Below, in pieces: positions 50,153 through 60,388 of a DNA stretch of 64,000 nt. The notes under the pieces are model-generated. The model was not told the origin of the DNA. It did not search any database and saw nothing but the letters and a program-made list of their open reading frames with translations. Both the position numbers and the translations under genes were made by a program. How positions within the stretch are numbered: position 1 is the first letter of the stretch; each line of letters opens with the position of its first letter. Where the stretch lies: assembly GCA_020736575.1 (NCBI GenBank), contig JAGPYM010000024.1, positions 310,001 through 374,000 on the forward strand, given 5' to 3'. This DNA is from Thelonectria olida. Lineage: Eukaryota; Ascomycota; Sordariomycetes; Hypocreales; Nectriaceae.

Positions 50153-52273
50153 CTAAACACCCCTGCAAGAAAGCGGCCTGCTTTTCCCCTTTGGAACCCT
50201 TATCCAGCTTTTAATGCACTCACATGCCTCTACCATTTCGGCAGACATGCTACTTCTATCCCATGTAACCTGCCGTCTTGCGCCTGAGAAAATTCGCTCT
50301 GCTTCCGTAGACATCGGAGGGATGCAGAATATGTCAACGGCCATACGGCAGAGGAGGGGAAAATTCTCTCGCTGGGTCGGTTCAAGCCACCACTGCAAGG
50401 CCGTTTGTTGTCCAATCCCAACTTGTGAGCCCTGCGAAGTATCGTCAATACCTGGCCATTAGGTAGAAGGCTTCAAATTACTTACATAAATAAAGCGGTC
50501 GAATTCATCCTTCACCTCGCTCGCTGTGCTGTACACCTTCTGCCTCCAGCGATCGAACTCGTCGAGTTCTTGCCCTTTCTCCTGTTGCTTATCTTGGAGC
50601 TGGTAGCTCTTGTACTCTGTGGACCAAATCTTTCTAACAGACTTCACGGCATTGCTAACCCAGGCTGGGTTTCTCTTCCACTGCTCACTCAGATAGCTCT
50701 TTCGGAGTGCTGGGTGGAGGAGGATACCAGCCACGTACACGGGGGCCTGTTCGGTAAGCTGGTAATACTTCTCGAACTTTAGCCAAGCCACGTGAAAGCG
50801 CGCGTAGAAGCGTGGGTTATTGAAAGCCTTGTCTTTAGCCTGCGTGAAGTGATGATGGAGGAAATCCATTTGAGATAGAACTTCATCGAGTGTGTTCTCC
50901 CGGCCTTGGCGTACCGAGATCTGGTGAAATGGTTGTAGAAACGCATGGATGTCTCGGAGCTCGTTCCAGTCGTTGTGGTCCAGTGCATCTTTCTCGATCT
51001 TGGCATGATTTTCTTGAATCCAATCCATGAACTTTGCCCGCCTCTCAATTGCCACGTCAATAAGACGAAACCATGAATTCCAGCGTGTATCATTGTCCCT
51101 CGGCAAGGCCCTGCCAATCTTGGCCTTGAAGTCGTTGCAGATGCTGGTAGAGCTCCTTGAATACATGCACAAGTTGTGCAGCTTCCCCAGAACATTAAAC
51201 TCCCGCCATTCCTCGGTGGCTTGTGCCTTCGTAATGACGCCCCCTTCTTCTTTTTCGGATAGCCTGCACAGTCGCTCATACGCCTCATCAATCCCTTCTT
51301 GCTCATCCTCCTGAATCTTCTTTGCTTTACTCCGGAAAAGGAAGGCTTGAACGATGAGGTTCATGATGTGGCCACTGCAGCGTAGTCGCCTGGCAACCGG
51401 GTCTAAACCATCAATCTCTTTTGCGACATCGTCAAGCATAGTATCGTTAGCATCGTGATTATCCATCGTAAAGTAGCCAATCTTATTGCTGAGGTCGTAC
51501 TCTTCGACAACCTCTAGGAAAGTCTTGGCTTGCAATTTCCCATTGTGGCTTCCTTTGAACTCGCGCAGTGACAATAACGCTTGAGCGACTTCTCTAGTCT
51601 CCGCGTCTACAAAATGGACTACGATTGCCTGATATGCTGCCTTCTGTTCCGATGAGGTCCACATGTCAATGGTGAAGTGGACCATGGAAGAGAGAGAACC
51701 ATGAAGCTTATTGACGAGGCCTTGTTTGTGTTGAGCGAACGTCTTTTCGAGAAGCTTCGGTACCGCTCTGCGGCTGCGTAGGAGGACGTCCCGGGCCATA
51801 TAGTTGCAGGAGAGGATGACAGCATGAAACTCGGGGTACTCGATGAATGTGTGGGCAATATTGCGAACTGCAAGAAGCCTGGCAAGGGCTTCCTCGAACG
51901 CAGGAATATTAATAGCATTTGCCAAATATTTTTCCTCGTTGAGGTCTCGATTGGCTTGACGTTCCTCCTGCCTTCCAAACAAATCCGTGATGGTGCCATG
52001 TTGCTGCTTCTTCAGATCCGACCTTTCGGCATACTCTATAACCCGGATGCCATGAAAGTCCCGCAGGTGCTTGCGGGCTCGGCTCATGTTCGTCGTTACC
52101 GAATTAGGCTTTTTCGTGGAGTCGCAGTGCTTGCAGTACCAGATTTCGTGGTATGAAGAATCACGAGCTTTCTCTCCTCTCTCTTCATAAGGGTCGCGCG
52201 CCTCGTTCCAAGTGCTGTTGTTTGTACGGCCTTTAGTGCGCTTGCCAGCCCGATCAGGGGGAGAGCGATTCAA
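50153..52273 (-). CDS. hAT transposase (about 688 aa)
   Basis: Exons 52273-50486 and 50431-50153 with a 54-nt intron (GTAAGT...CAG) in phase 0. Domains: BED-like finger WYCKHCDSTKK...H...H; TIDMWTSSEQKAAYQAIVVH (first Asp); IGYFTMDNHDANDTML (second Asp); RRLRCSGHIMNLIVQAFLF; LPRDNDTRWNSW; and the C-terminal dimerisation block ALQWWLEPTQRENFPLLCRM, PPMSTEAERIFSG. No ATG exists in this frame upstream of the finger; a likely start ATG at 52367 is in another frame (MSSASPSPLFSK...), so one N-terminal 1-nt frameshift may be present. Otherwise complete. Confidence 0.85.
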
Positions 52274-52451
52274 TGCGCGTTTCGCGGGAACGGAAGAGTC
52301 ATGCGATGCAGGTGCCGGACTCGTCAGAAGGCTTTGAGAACAAGGGAGAAGGCGAAGCTGAGGACATTTTTACGATTAGCAAGTTTCGAACTGCGTTGAA
52401 GGCATTTGCTTGCAAAATATTCTTGGTTAAGTACTAAGATATTTGGGACTC

Positions 52452-52570
52452 ATCGGGCGTATATGAAACATATGAAACCGACTGAAACATATGAAACTGG
52501 GAGGGTTACAGTTTCATATGAAACCGGATCCAGGGGCTGTTTCAGTTTCATATGAAACAGTATGAAACAA
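52452..52570. repeat. Subterminal palindromic motifs, right end of hAT 2
   Basis: At least five copies of (C/A)AGTTTCATATGAAAC or its partial forms (ATATGAAACATATGAAAC), mirroring the left end. Confidence 0.75.
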
Positions 52571-52592
52571 CACGCGTGTCTATCCAGCACTG

Positions 52593-53030
52593 CTGTCAAG
52601 AACCTTTGATGAGCTCACAGGCGAGATCTATGACTTGAAAACTCAGCTGCTGCGGCACACTGATTGCAACTGCGTCCTTATACAGAAGTACATTGCTCAT
52701 GAGGCCAGGAAGTCCGTCCACAGACTCACACCTTGCCCTTCGCCCTCCCAGCCTAATATGATGCCCTTTGTTGGGTATCCATCAGTCTCGAATGGAAGTA
52801 GAGCAAGCGTTAGCGTCGCAAGCGTCACCGATTCATATGGAATCCGAACTCCAGAGATAGAGAGTGTTCCGCCTATCTGGCCTGATCCATCTCTGCAAGG
52901 CTCAAGCTCACCGGAAGCCATGTTTGACATGACAATGGAACCTATGCAAAAGGAACATATCCCAGTGTCGTCTCAACCAATGCCCGGCAAGCCGTTGATG
53001 CGTGAACACTATTATATATTTTTAGAATAG
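52593..53030 (+). pseudogene. bZIP transcription-factor gene, 3' fragment
   Basis: In-frame from the first base after the hAT end: LSRTFDELTGEIYDLKTQLL, RHTDCNCVLIQKYIAHEA. This is the end of a leucine zipper and the CNCxLIQxYIAxEA extension of ATF/CREB-like fungal bZIP proteins, followed by a Ser/Pro-rich tail and TAG at 53028-53030. The basic region and the start are missing and are not found on the other side of the transposon. Confidence 0.72.
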
Positions 53031-54493
53031 AATTCAATTCGTCTTCGAAGCCCGGATAATGAACGAGCCGAAAACCTTGAACTCCAAGCAACCGTCTGAT
53101 TTTATTCCGTAATACCAGTAAAGGTAGTCTCATCAGACGTCGCCTGTGATGATACTGACTTGTCCGCCTAGTCTGGAGGAGGATATTATGAGATTCACTT
53201 TATAATTAGGAATACATCCGGCCAAAGCAAACTTTCAAGATTCTAGTGTTTCCCTGTTCTTGCACGACATTTTAATGATCAAACTTGTTGAGAAATGTTT
53301 CTTATGGGTACATATTCCAGCTTCGAGGCAGGGTATGAGCCTTGCATGACAGTCCCTTTTTACAATCCAGTAGGGAATATGAATCGCAGCCGGCGTGGAA
53401 GCACCATGGTAAAGGGCCACGCCAGGGGTCTTATTTATGCTTACAACCTGAGTCCGCAGCAAGAAAATGGTTCCACCACACCAGACAGCGCGTGATAAAT
53501 GAAGCAAAAGGACCAACACGAAGATGGTTGTGTGCCTCCACTCCCTCCAGGTTGCCAATCTCAGGGGTTGGGGGATCATGACCGACTGTAGACGAACGCC
53601 GCGGTGTCCGGGGACCAGAGCCACGCCCACATTCTCAAGTGGATCAAGTTGCACCTTGAACGCGAGACGCCCTTGTGAAGACTTCCAAGATGATGCTGCC
53701 GAGGTTGTCCTTAGGAGAATTACGGAGTAATGAGTGTGGCATTGCTTAACCTTCATGACGGCAGATATCACTCGCGACTTTGATTAAGACTTGCCGCAAT
53801 CCATTCAGCTCCGACAGCTTCAGCATCTCCTGGCACTATGTATAGTTATATCTATTAAAGGCAAGACAGCTTTAACACGTCCCATTGAATTCGCAGCTGC
53901 TGGGGCCTCGACTGCATCTACCACTTAGAAACAGGCATCTTGGCTGTCTGATCCTTTAGACTCCGTCCAAACGGCCTCTACTAATTGCCTATACGACGCA
54001 CGCAAGGAAGGATTATACCCGAGCATTCCAAAAGTTCCAGATCCAACGAAAATAGCCATGGTGGGCGGGCATTTTATCCTTTCTGGATAGGGCATCCTCA
54101 CAAGCACCAGCCCTTTTGCGCCTCTTTTCTTGCAAAGTACATGCTACCCACTCTTCCACATTATCCAGAGCACAGTTAGGAGAGTCCCCCTTAACTCAAG
54201 GGAAAATGCGCATCTGGCTCTCCCAAGGTGGCCTGTGCTGACGGAGCCCACAGTTGATGCCTGAGGGGAGCTGGCTCACCCGGTCGCGCGACCTTGGGTG
54301 AGCGGTGCCATCGAAACCAACAAACACAAGTCAGGAATCAAAATAGGGACGCGATGACTGGAGTCTTTGCCAGGATGACGCGTGCAGCCGCTGGCTCGGC
54401 GGTCATTCAAATGGGGGGGATGCCTCCCGATTGCTGTCACCTCGATTTCTCCCTCCTTCCTTCCTCGACCAGCTTTCTCGCATCTCACCAACG
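53031..54493. other. No firm gene; upstream region of the recombinase
   Basis: A 178-codon minus frame (53771-53235) has a hydrophobic stretch TTIFVLVLLLHLSRAVWC but no recognised family. A 60-codon minus frame (54107-53925) is equally uncertain. If the gene at 54494 is a Starship captain, the element's 5' boundary should lie in this stretch, but I see no clear terminal repeat. Confidence 0.35.
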
Positions 54494-57400
54494 ATGCCTC
54501 CCTCAAGCCAGCAACGGAGCGACCCAGCGCAGATAGCCGACCGTGCCAAGTCTCGAGGCTGGGTCAGCGGCGCACATACTGAGAGCGACAAGAGGAGCCA
54601 TCGATTTCATTATGACAAAAAGGCTCTGTACAAGCAAGATACGGTTCTTCATAAATACGTTGTGTGAGTACTCTTTGCTACCCTTTTCTTCCCGCTCGCC
54701 CAAGTATGAAGCTAATACTCAAAAGGTGGTGCTGGGAGAATGGAAAGCGCCGGGACGACTTCGAGGTGTGCGAAGCGAGGGTTCTTGGTGTTGGTGCGCC
54801 TGTCCCGCCAGTGCACGAACTCAAGGATTTCTGGAGGTTTTACTGTCAGCAAGCTAGAGGCATGCTGAGCAAGGGGAAGGATCCCACGATCTTGACCCTT
54901 CTATCACAAGCGAAGGCGTTCAAGGCTGGCTTGGCACGGCGGACGGAAGGTATAATCGGCGATGAGGACACCACTGAGATCAACAACGTACGTGTACGAA
55001 CTATCTTGTGTGCTCGAAAACTAACATTGGGGTAGTTTATAAAGTGGGATTTGCCGAAAGAGGAAGGCAGAAGCATTCGCAACATAAAGAGACCAAAGCA
55101 TAACTTTCAAAAAGCAGAGCTGGATCGACTACTCAAGAGCTTGTGGAAGCGGAAAGACCTTGGATTTATCAACGAGAGGAGCAGAATCCAGTTTCACCTT
55201 CAGCTTATATGGTTTGCCGCGGCCGGAGCTAGAAGTGGTGGTATTCTAAAAGAAGGCATACCCTACAAGGTAAGTTATATGCAACTAGGCTTTTTGGGGT
55301 GCTAATCTGGAGAAGGACATCACACTCGTTTTGACACGGAGTGGTGACAGCAGGCGTGAGTTCAGCTACGAGCTTGACCAGCGCACGTTGAAGGGCAACA
55401 AGGACCCAGAGAATATCAAGTGAGTGTAGCCAAATCCGATCAGGGCGAAGCTAATAAAGGGTACATAGACACGGCGTCATCCTTAAGGAGCATCGCCTCG
55501 TTCGCTATAACACGGTCCTTTTGATCCTCAGCCTCGCCCTAGCTGACGGAGCGCTGAGCCGGGAAGATTTGAAAAAGATGATTGAAAACGGTGGAGAGGG
55601 AGAAGTGGAGTGGAATGAGACAGCTCGGAACATCCCAGTCTGCCGAAAAATTGACCAAGGGCAGGTTCATCCTACCGAGCCTATGTCTGAAGATCTATTC
55701 CGAGTCATCTTCAAGCAGCTCCTCTTGAAAGAAGGGTATTTGTATTCATCTAGCTCCTTGCATGCGATACGTCGAGAACTTGGAAAGCAACTAGATGGTA
55801 AGGACTGTTACTCTAGCCACGCTTTCTTCGCTGACCAGAATAGTGCGTTATTCGGAGGTACAAAGATGTCAGCATATATCACATGCGGACCGTACTGTTT
55901 TTGGACGGAGTTATGTCGCGAACGTTTCTTCCTGCGATGGGTTGGCAGCCTACCTTGGCGAGCAACCGGATCACACAGTCGTTGAATACTTCCAGGGCAT
56001 CGGCCGGTTCCGAGAGCCCGGACTTCCGACTAGACTTCCTGGCGCGTTGAAGGAACAGCTTCTACAGGCACCGGAAATCGTTGAGCATGACAAAAAAATA
56101 GCACACGCAACTGATGATCATGCCAAGAACCAGGCGAAGAAGGAACGGCAAAATGGGATCAAGAGACTCGAGAAGGCAACCTTTGAAGCATACCGGGAGC
56201 AACGCTTGAAGGAATTGAGGCGGAATAGGTTGCTGAACGGCAGCCGTCAGACGTCGGACGAAGACCCGGATCCTCTGAACGAACTGATTCCCGAAAAACG
56301 CCTCATTGCGGAAAGGATGACGAGCGATTCCTCTGCAACCGATGGAGACAAACCCGACATCATACGTGACCTGGTCTCGATACTCACGACTTCCTGGGAC
56401 GTGTTGTATTTTCCTGGTGAGATGCCTCTGGAAAATGGGGCCTGCCCTTACTGTCACGACACCGTGAGGAGCCTCGCAAATCGAAACAAATGCAAGCACA
56501 TTCGTCGCTGTCGAAGAAGAGCAGTAGCTGAGCAGCTAGGCGTCTTACCGTCCACATTGAAGTACTGCTACTTCTGTATGGATTTCTTGAGGAGTGAAGA
56601 GTGGGCTGAAGACTGTCGAAACCATCTGTCGACACCATTGAGACAATGCGGCTCAATAACCTACAGGCACACACTGATCCGCCCTGCATATTGTTTGCTC
56701 TGCAAGCAGTCAGAGGATCTTCCACCAGACATCAGGATGCAGTCTTGGGACCGGGATGCGGATGCGATACGCCATATGGAAGAGAATCACAACTGGCCTT
56801 GGTACTGTCGTCAGTGCGACTTTATGTGTCCCAGCGAAGAGTCAGGCTATCATCATCTCTACGACAACCATGGATACCGAGTACCCAAGGCGAGAAAGAG
56901 AAAGTATGCGGAGACAGATGCTTCCGCCTCTGATACTGTCAAGGAAGGGCCTCTGAGCGGATTCCCAAGCGAACTTGACACCACCCTCTGGGATGCCCCC
57001 AACCCCAATGATGATTCAGCCGACATTAACGATACCCCTGATGAGAAACAAGTTGGCGAATTTCCAGGCGATGTCACCTCGATCTTCCCGTGGTCCCCTG
57101 AAGAGGATGACTTTATGTCTACCTTCATTCGCTTTTCACCTTCACCTACGCCAGACGCAATCCCGTCTGTCGAAAATGCCACGACGATGGATTTAACGCC
57201 AGACTCATGCATCGAACCTTCTTTACTTCACTCGCCGATTGGTGCTAGCGATACGGAATGGAGCAGAACCGAAGTGAAATACAACAACGACTCGAGCCGC
57301 TTGTCTTTATGCCAGGATGACAACATAGCAGGCACGGAATGTTCATATCTGCCGGGGAATGTCCCTCCACCAGAGGATCCTGGGGAGAAATTACTTGAGA

Positions 57401-57642
57401 ATGTTTTGGGGGAAGATACGGACAATGCTTCCCTCCTGCAGCTCGGTCAATCTTCCGACCGAGGCGAACCGGGCCTTAGGATCAGGCTTGGGACGCCAAT
57501 CAAGGAGGGCGAGGAGAGCGAAAGCATTGGTGAAGCCGATACCCAGCTTCTACCAAGAAAGCGACGACTGATCCTCCGAAATGAGCGTCGGATGAAAAAG
57601 AGGCGTATTATTATTAGGACTAATACTCGTCATACCACATGA
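54494..57642 (+). CDS. DUF3435 tyrosine recombinase with C-terminal zinc fingers (965 aa), captain-like
   Basis: Inferred exons 54494-54663, 54726-54987, 55036-55269, 55316-55419, 55469-55797 and 55844-57642; every junction has GT...AG and preserves frame. Catalytic residues expected of a tyrosine recombinase are present: Arg210 (GARSGGIL), His355-x-x-Arg358 (LHAIRREL), His380 (ISHADRTVFGRSY) and the likely nucleophile Tyr390. Before them is the usual N-terminal DNA-binding region (FWRFYCQQARGMLSKGKDPT, FQKAELDRLLKSLWKRKDLG); after them VSSCDGLAAYLGE. The C-terminal half has four zinc-finger-like units at about residues 566, 608, 650 and 688, then an acidic tail. DUF3435 enzymes include the captains that move Starship elements; the intact frame and residues suggest an active enzyme. 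Confidence 0.85.
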
Positions 57643-58079
57643 TACATGCGTTTCGAATAGCAAGTTGGGACTAGTTACTGGTAATATACTATGACCTGGA
57701 TGAATATTAATACTGCCTATCTCTAGATTGCAACGAAATTTTGTCTGTTGCTGTTTTTGCCTATGATGCAAGTACAATTTGCGTTAATCTCAACGGCCCG
57801 TATGCCTGCCGCACGCATTTGTCCGTGCAACAACAGATAGAATGATATACGCGCCGGGATAGTTGATTGGTGAGAGTATCTCTCCAATAGGGGTGTGACA
57901 CGAGGTATTTGCCGCCGGTATCCCCTGGGCGCTTAGGATATCTTTAAAACTAATACAGTATTCCGTAATTAGAATCATGGTCTATTGAGCAAGGGTGCAG
58001 AAATTTAGCGTAACGCATACAGCGCCGATTTAATATTGCAAGTGCAGCCACCTGGGTTTTTCTCAGTACCTGCTTAAGG

Positions 58080-58616
58080 ATGACAAGATCAAGCAATATT
58101 GACAGGAGTCAGTGGAGGATGAAGTGCAGAGAACGACTAGCTCAGCATATCAGTAAGTACCTACACAAGACTTAAGCGAAGCTTGCTAACATACAGCTAG
58201 AGGAGAATCTACGCTTAGATGTCCACCCAGAAGATGTTCGTTTAATACCCAACAGGGACGACTTATATCAGTGGGAAAAGCATCCTAGTAAGAAACACCT
58301 CTTCGATAAACACCTCAGCAAGCTCTCTATCGGACCGCTCAAGGAACTTTATCGTGAGGTCGGATTATCGTTTCGAGCAGTGCGATCACTAGCTGAGTCG
58401 GACGGGCAGTCGACTGGATTACAAGATCTTAACAATGAAATCCAGAGATTGACGACAGAACGGGTTCAGATTTTGCAATATGCAAGGGAAAATCACCAAG
58501 CTTATAAGAGAGAACTTTACAAACTGAAACGCAAAAATGAGCAACAAAGTAACCTAATTGTTAAGTATAGGAGGGTTATGGGGAGCTTTTTGCACGATAG
58601 TGAGAAATTAACCTAA
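58080..58616 (+). CDS. Coiled-coil hypothetical protein (162 aa)
   Basis: Exons 58080-58152 and 58201-58616; the 48-nt intron (GTAAGT, branch GCTAAC, acceptor CTAG) restores the frame. The N-terminus is RSQWRMKCRERLAQHIKENL, then DLYQWEKHPSKKHLFDKHLS. The C-terminal 70 residues (NNEIQRLTTERVQILQYARE, AYKRELYKLKRKNEQQSNLI) form a clear coiled coil. No known domain. It lies 440 bp downstream of the recombinase in the same orientation and is convergent with the next gene. Confidence 0.65.
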
Positions 58617-58696
58617 GCCATTTGCCTTTACTTGGGTGTATTTTTGTTTAAGAACTCAAATATCAATTTAATAGTTACAAGCCGTCCTTTACATAA

Positions 58697-59314
58697 CTAA
58701 GTTAACATGCCTCCCTCTAAATGTATCTTCATCCAATGCCTCTTGAAGAGATTAGGGCGTACATACTCTTTCGGGCATAGAGGACAGCAGTATAAGCCCC
58801 GACCGTTCTTAAATTCCCCAAGGTGAAGTCTCCCGTAAGACGAGAGCTTGATTGCTTCCCTTCTAGACCTTGACTTCTTAGCTGGCCATTGAGCGACTAT
58901 ACTTCGAGGCCGTATAGCCCTGAATGTTAGAGTTGCCCGTGATTTTTGAACAGCCTGATCAGGTACTAAGAACCGAATTGAAGGCAAGGGCGTCTTCATG
59001 CAGCGCTGGGGGTGAAATGGTGGCAGAGAAACCCCATTTGGCGAACCCGTTGGTGAGGGCTTAGGAGACTCCAGGAGGTGATATGAAGCGAGGACACCTG
59101 AATGCTTCAACTGTTGAATCTGTATTGGCTTCGGCTCCAATGTACTAGCAAAAGCTGGACGGTAAGCTTTGAGTTTGTCTACAAGCTCCCTCTGTGAAGA
59201 TCCCGCTTCGGTATGGTTTCTAGAAAGAAGAAGCTGTCTCATTGTGCTGACTGGCCTTGGAGCCGAACTGTCTTTGCGTTGCATTTCGGATTTCTGAAGT
59301 TTGATTAATGGCAA
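58697..59314 (-). CDS. Single C2H2 zinc-finger protein (205 aa)
   Basis: An intact frame. Residues 1-170 are basic and disordered (RPVSTMRQLLLSRNHTEAGS, SQRELVDKLKAYRPAFAS), and at the C-terminus is one C2H2 finger YCCPLCPKEYVRPNLFKRHW, MKIH, preceded by SRSRREAIKLSSYGRLHL. A single terminal finger suggests nucleic-acid or protein binding, possibly a small regulator. Tail-to-tail with the coiled-coil gene (80 bp apart). Confidence 0.68.
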   Translation of the reverse strand: MPLIKLQKSEMQRKDSSAPRPVSTMRQLLLSRNHTEAGSSQRELVDKLKAYRPAFASTLEPKPIQIQQLKHSGVLASYHLLESPKPSPTGSPNGVSLPPFHPQRCMKTPLPSIRFLVPDQAVQKSRATLTFRAIRPRSIVAQWPAKKSRSRREAIKLSSYGRLHLGEFKNGRGLYCCPLCPKEYVRPNLFKRHWMKIHLEGGMLT

Positions 59315-59458
59315 GCAACTTAATCCTTATAAGAGAAAATGTTTACTACAAGCTGTTAATAAACTCCCGCTTAGTTAACAAGTGGGCGCTTATCTTACTA
59401 TTGGGTGGTTAAAAACAAGTGATCTCGATTCCTATTTGGTCAGCTTTAAAATTTACCG

Positions 59459-60150
59459 ATTGGTTAATATCCCTTAAGAAGTGATTGGTTAGAGGAAAAG
59501 ACAGCAAAAAGGGCTTCTGCCCCGCCCTTTGATTATGGGACCACGATCCCCTCCCCCTGGCCAATCAACGGCCTGTTGCCCTTCTGTAACCCTCTGATTG
59601 GTCGTTGAAATTGGTCGTTGAAATCATCCGTCCGCCCTGTCTCGTCGCCGCCCTCCTTCCCTTTCGCCCTTTCCCAAGATCCCTCAACTCTCGCCTCATG
59701 CCTCTCACAGCTGGCTACTCTTCCTTAATGGTCTTGCGGCTCAGCTCTTCCAGCCTCGCCTCTGCGGCAGTCATGTCGTTAGGCAATTTAGTTATGATTG
59801 GATGTGTCTAAGTACTCTGATTGGATGCTGTAATATAGCTACGAGGGGAGAGGCAAGCCAATCGTGGGTTGCGCGGAAGGGATAGCAGAGCAAGTGACCA
59901 GTCAGCAGTTACTCTTCACGGGCCAACGGTCGGACTATTTTTGCCAAAGCCATCCTATGATCTCGCCATCTGCTCCACACAGTTAGCGCTTAATCTTGAG
60001 TTCTGGTTTGCTCTTGACAAGCTAAGCGAGAACGAGCTCAACCAATCAGAGCGAAGCGCTTAAGTTAAAAGGGCAACAGTCGAAGACCTTTTGTCTCTTC
60101 GTTCGTTAAGGCAAAGACCAATCAAAGGACAGACGTTATAGCCGACCAAT
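59459..60150. promoter_or_regulatory. CCAAT-box cluster
   Basis: Eleven CCAAT/ATTGG words at 59459, 59484, 59561, 59597, 59610, 59797, 59820, 59858, 60042, 60118 and 60146 (first base of each). CCAAT is the Hap/NF-Y site; about one or two would be expected by chance. The cluster lies between the divergent genes at 59314 (-) and 60389 (+), so it may serve both. Confidence 0.6.
60027..60113 (+). repeat. Promoter-like module, copy A
   Basis: GCGAGAACGAGCTCAACCAA, TCAGAGCGAAGC and, further on, GAAGACCTTTTGTCTCTTCG match copy B at 62836-62925. It lies about 280-360 bp upstream of the glycosyltransferase-like gene. Confidence 0.7.
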
Positions 60151-60189
60151 AAGAGGCGGGGAAGGCCGGAGTGAAGAATCAGAGTGCGC

Positions 60190-60232
60190 AGAAGTCCTCT
60201 CGTCTCTTCATTCCTCAAGGTATCAGGTCCGC
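60190..60232 (+). repeat. Promoter-like module, partial copy C
   Basis: GCAGAAGTCCTCTCGTCTCT, TCATTCCTCAAGG repeats the 3' half of modules A and B. Confidence 0.62.
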
Positions 60233-60388
60233 ATCTACCTAGTACTAACCAACTAACCTAGGTATATAGGAGAGGCAAATTGATTGCAGTTTGCGTATAT
60301 TTCATCCCACACTTAAAGGATATTTCTAAGAAGTATTTTCGTCTCTTTTTTCGTTCTATTCTTTCCTAAGCAAAACAATCAGCCGAAG

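Larger units (their letters stand above)
49830..52592 (-). mobile_element. hAT transposon copy 2, nearly intact (2763 bp)
   Basis: Both ends carry the 19-bp terminal inverted repeat CAGTGCTGGATAGACACGC. Both subterminal regions are packed with palindromic GTTTCATATGAAAC motifs. It contains a two-exon transposase on minus. The 8 bp outside the ends differ (TCTAGAGG left, CTGTCAAG right), so there is no target duplication now; the left flank is hAT copy 1 and the right flank is a severed bZIP gene. Confidence 0.93.

Noticed and set aside
53235..53771. 178-codon minus frame with a hydrophobic stretch
   Set aside because: No family, overlapping plus frames of equal quality, and no clear start context; kept only as a note in the intergenic entry.
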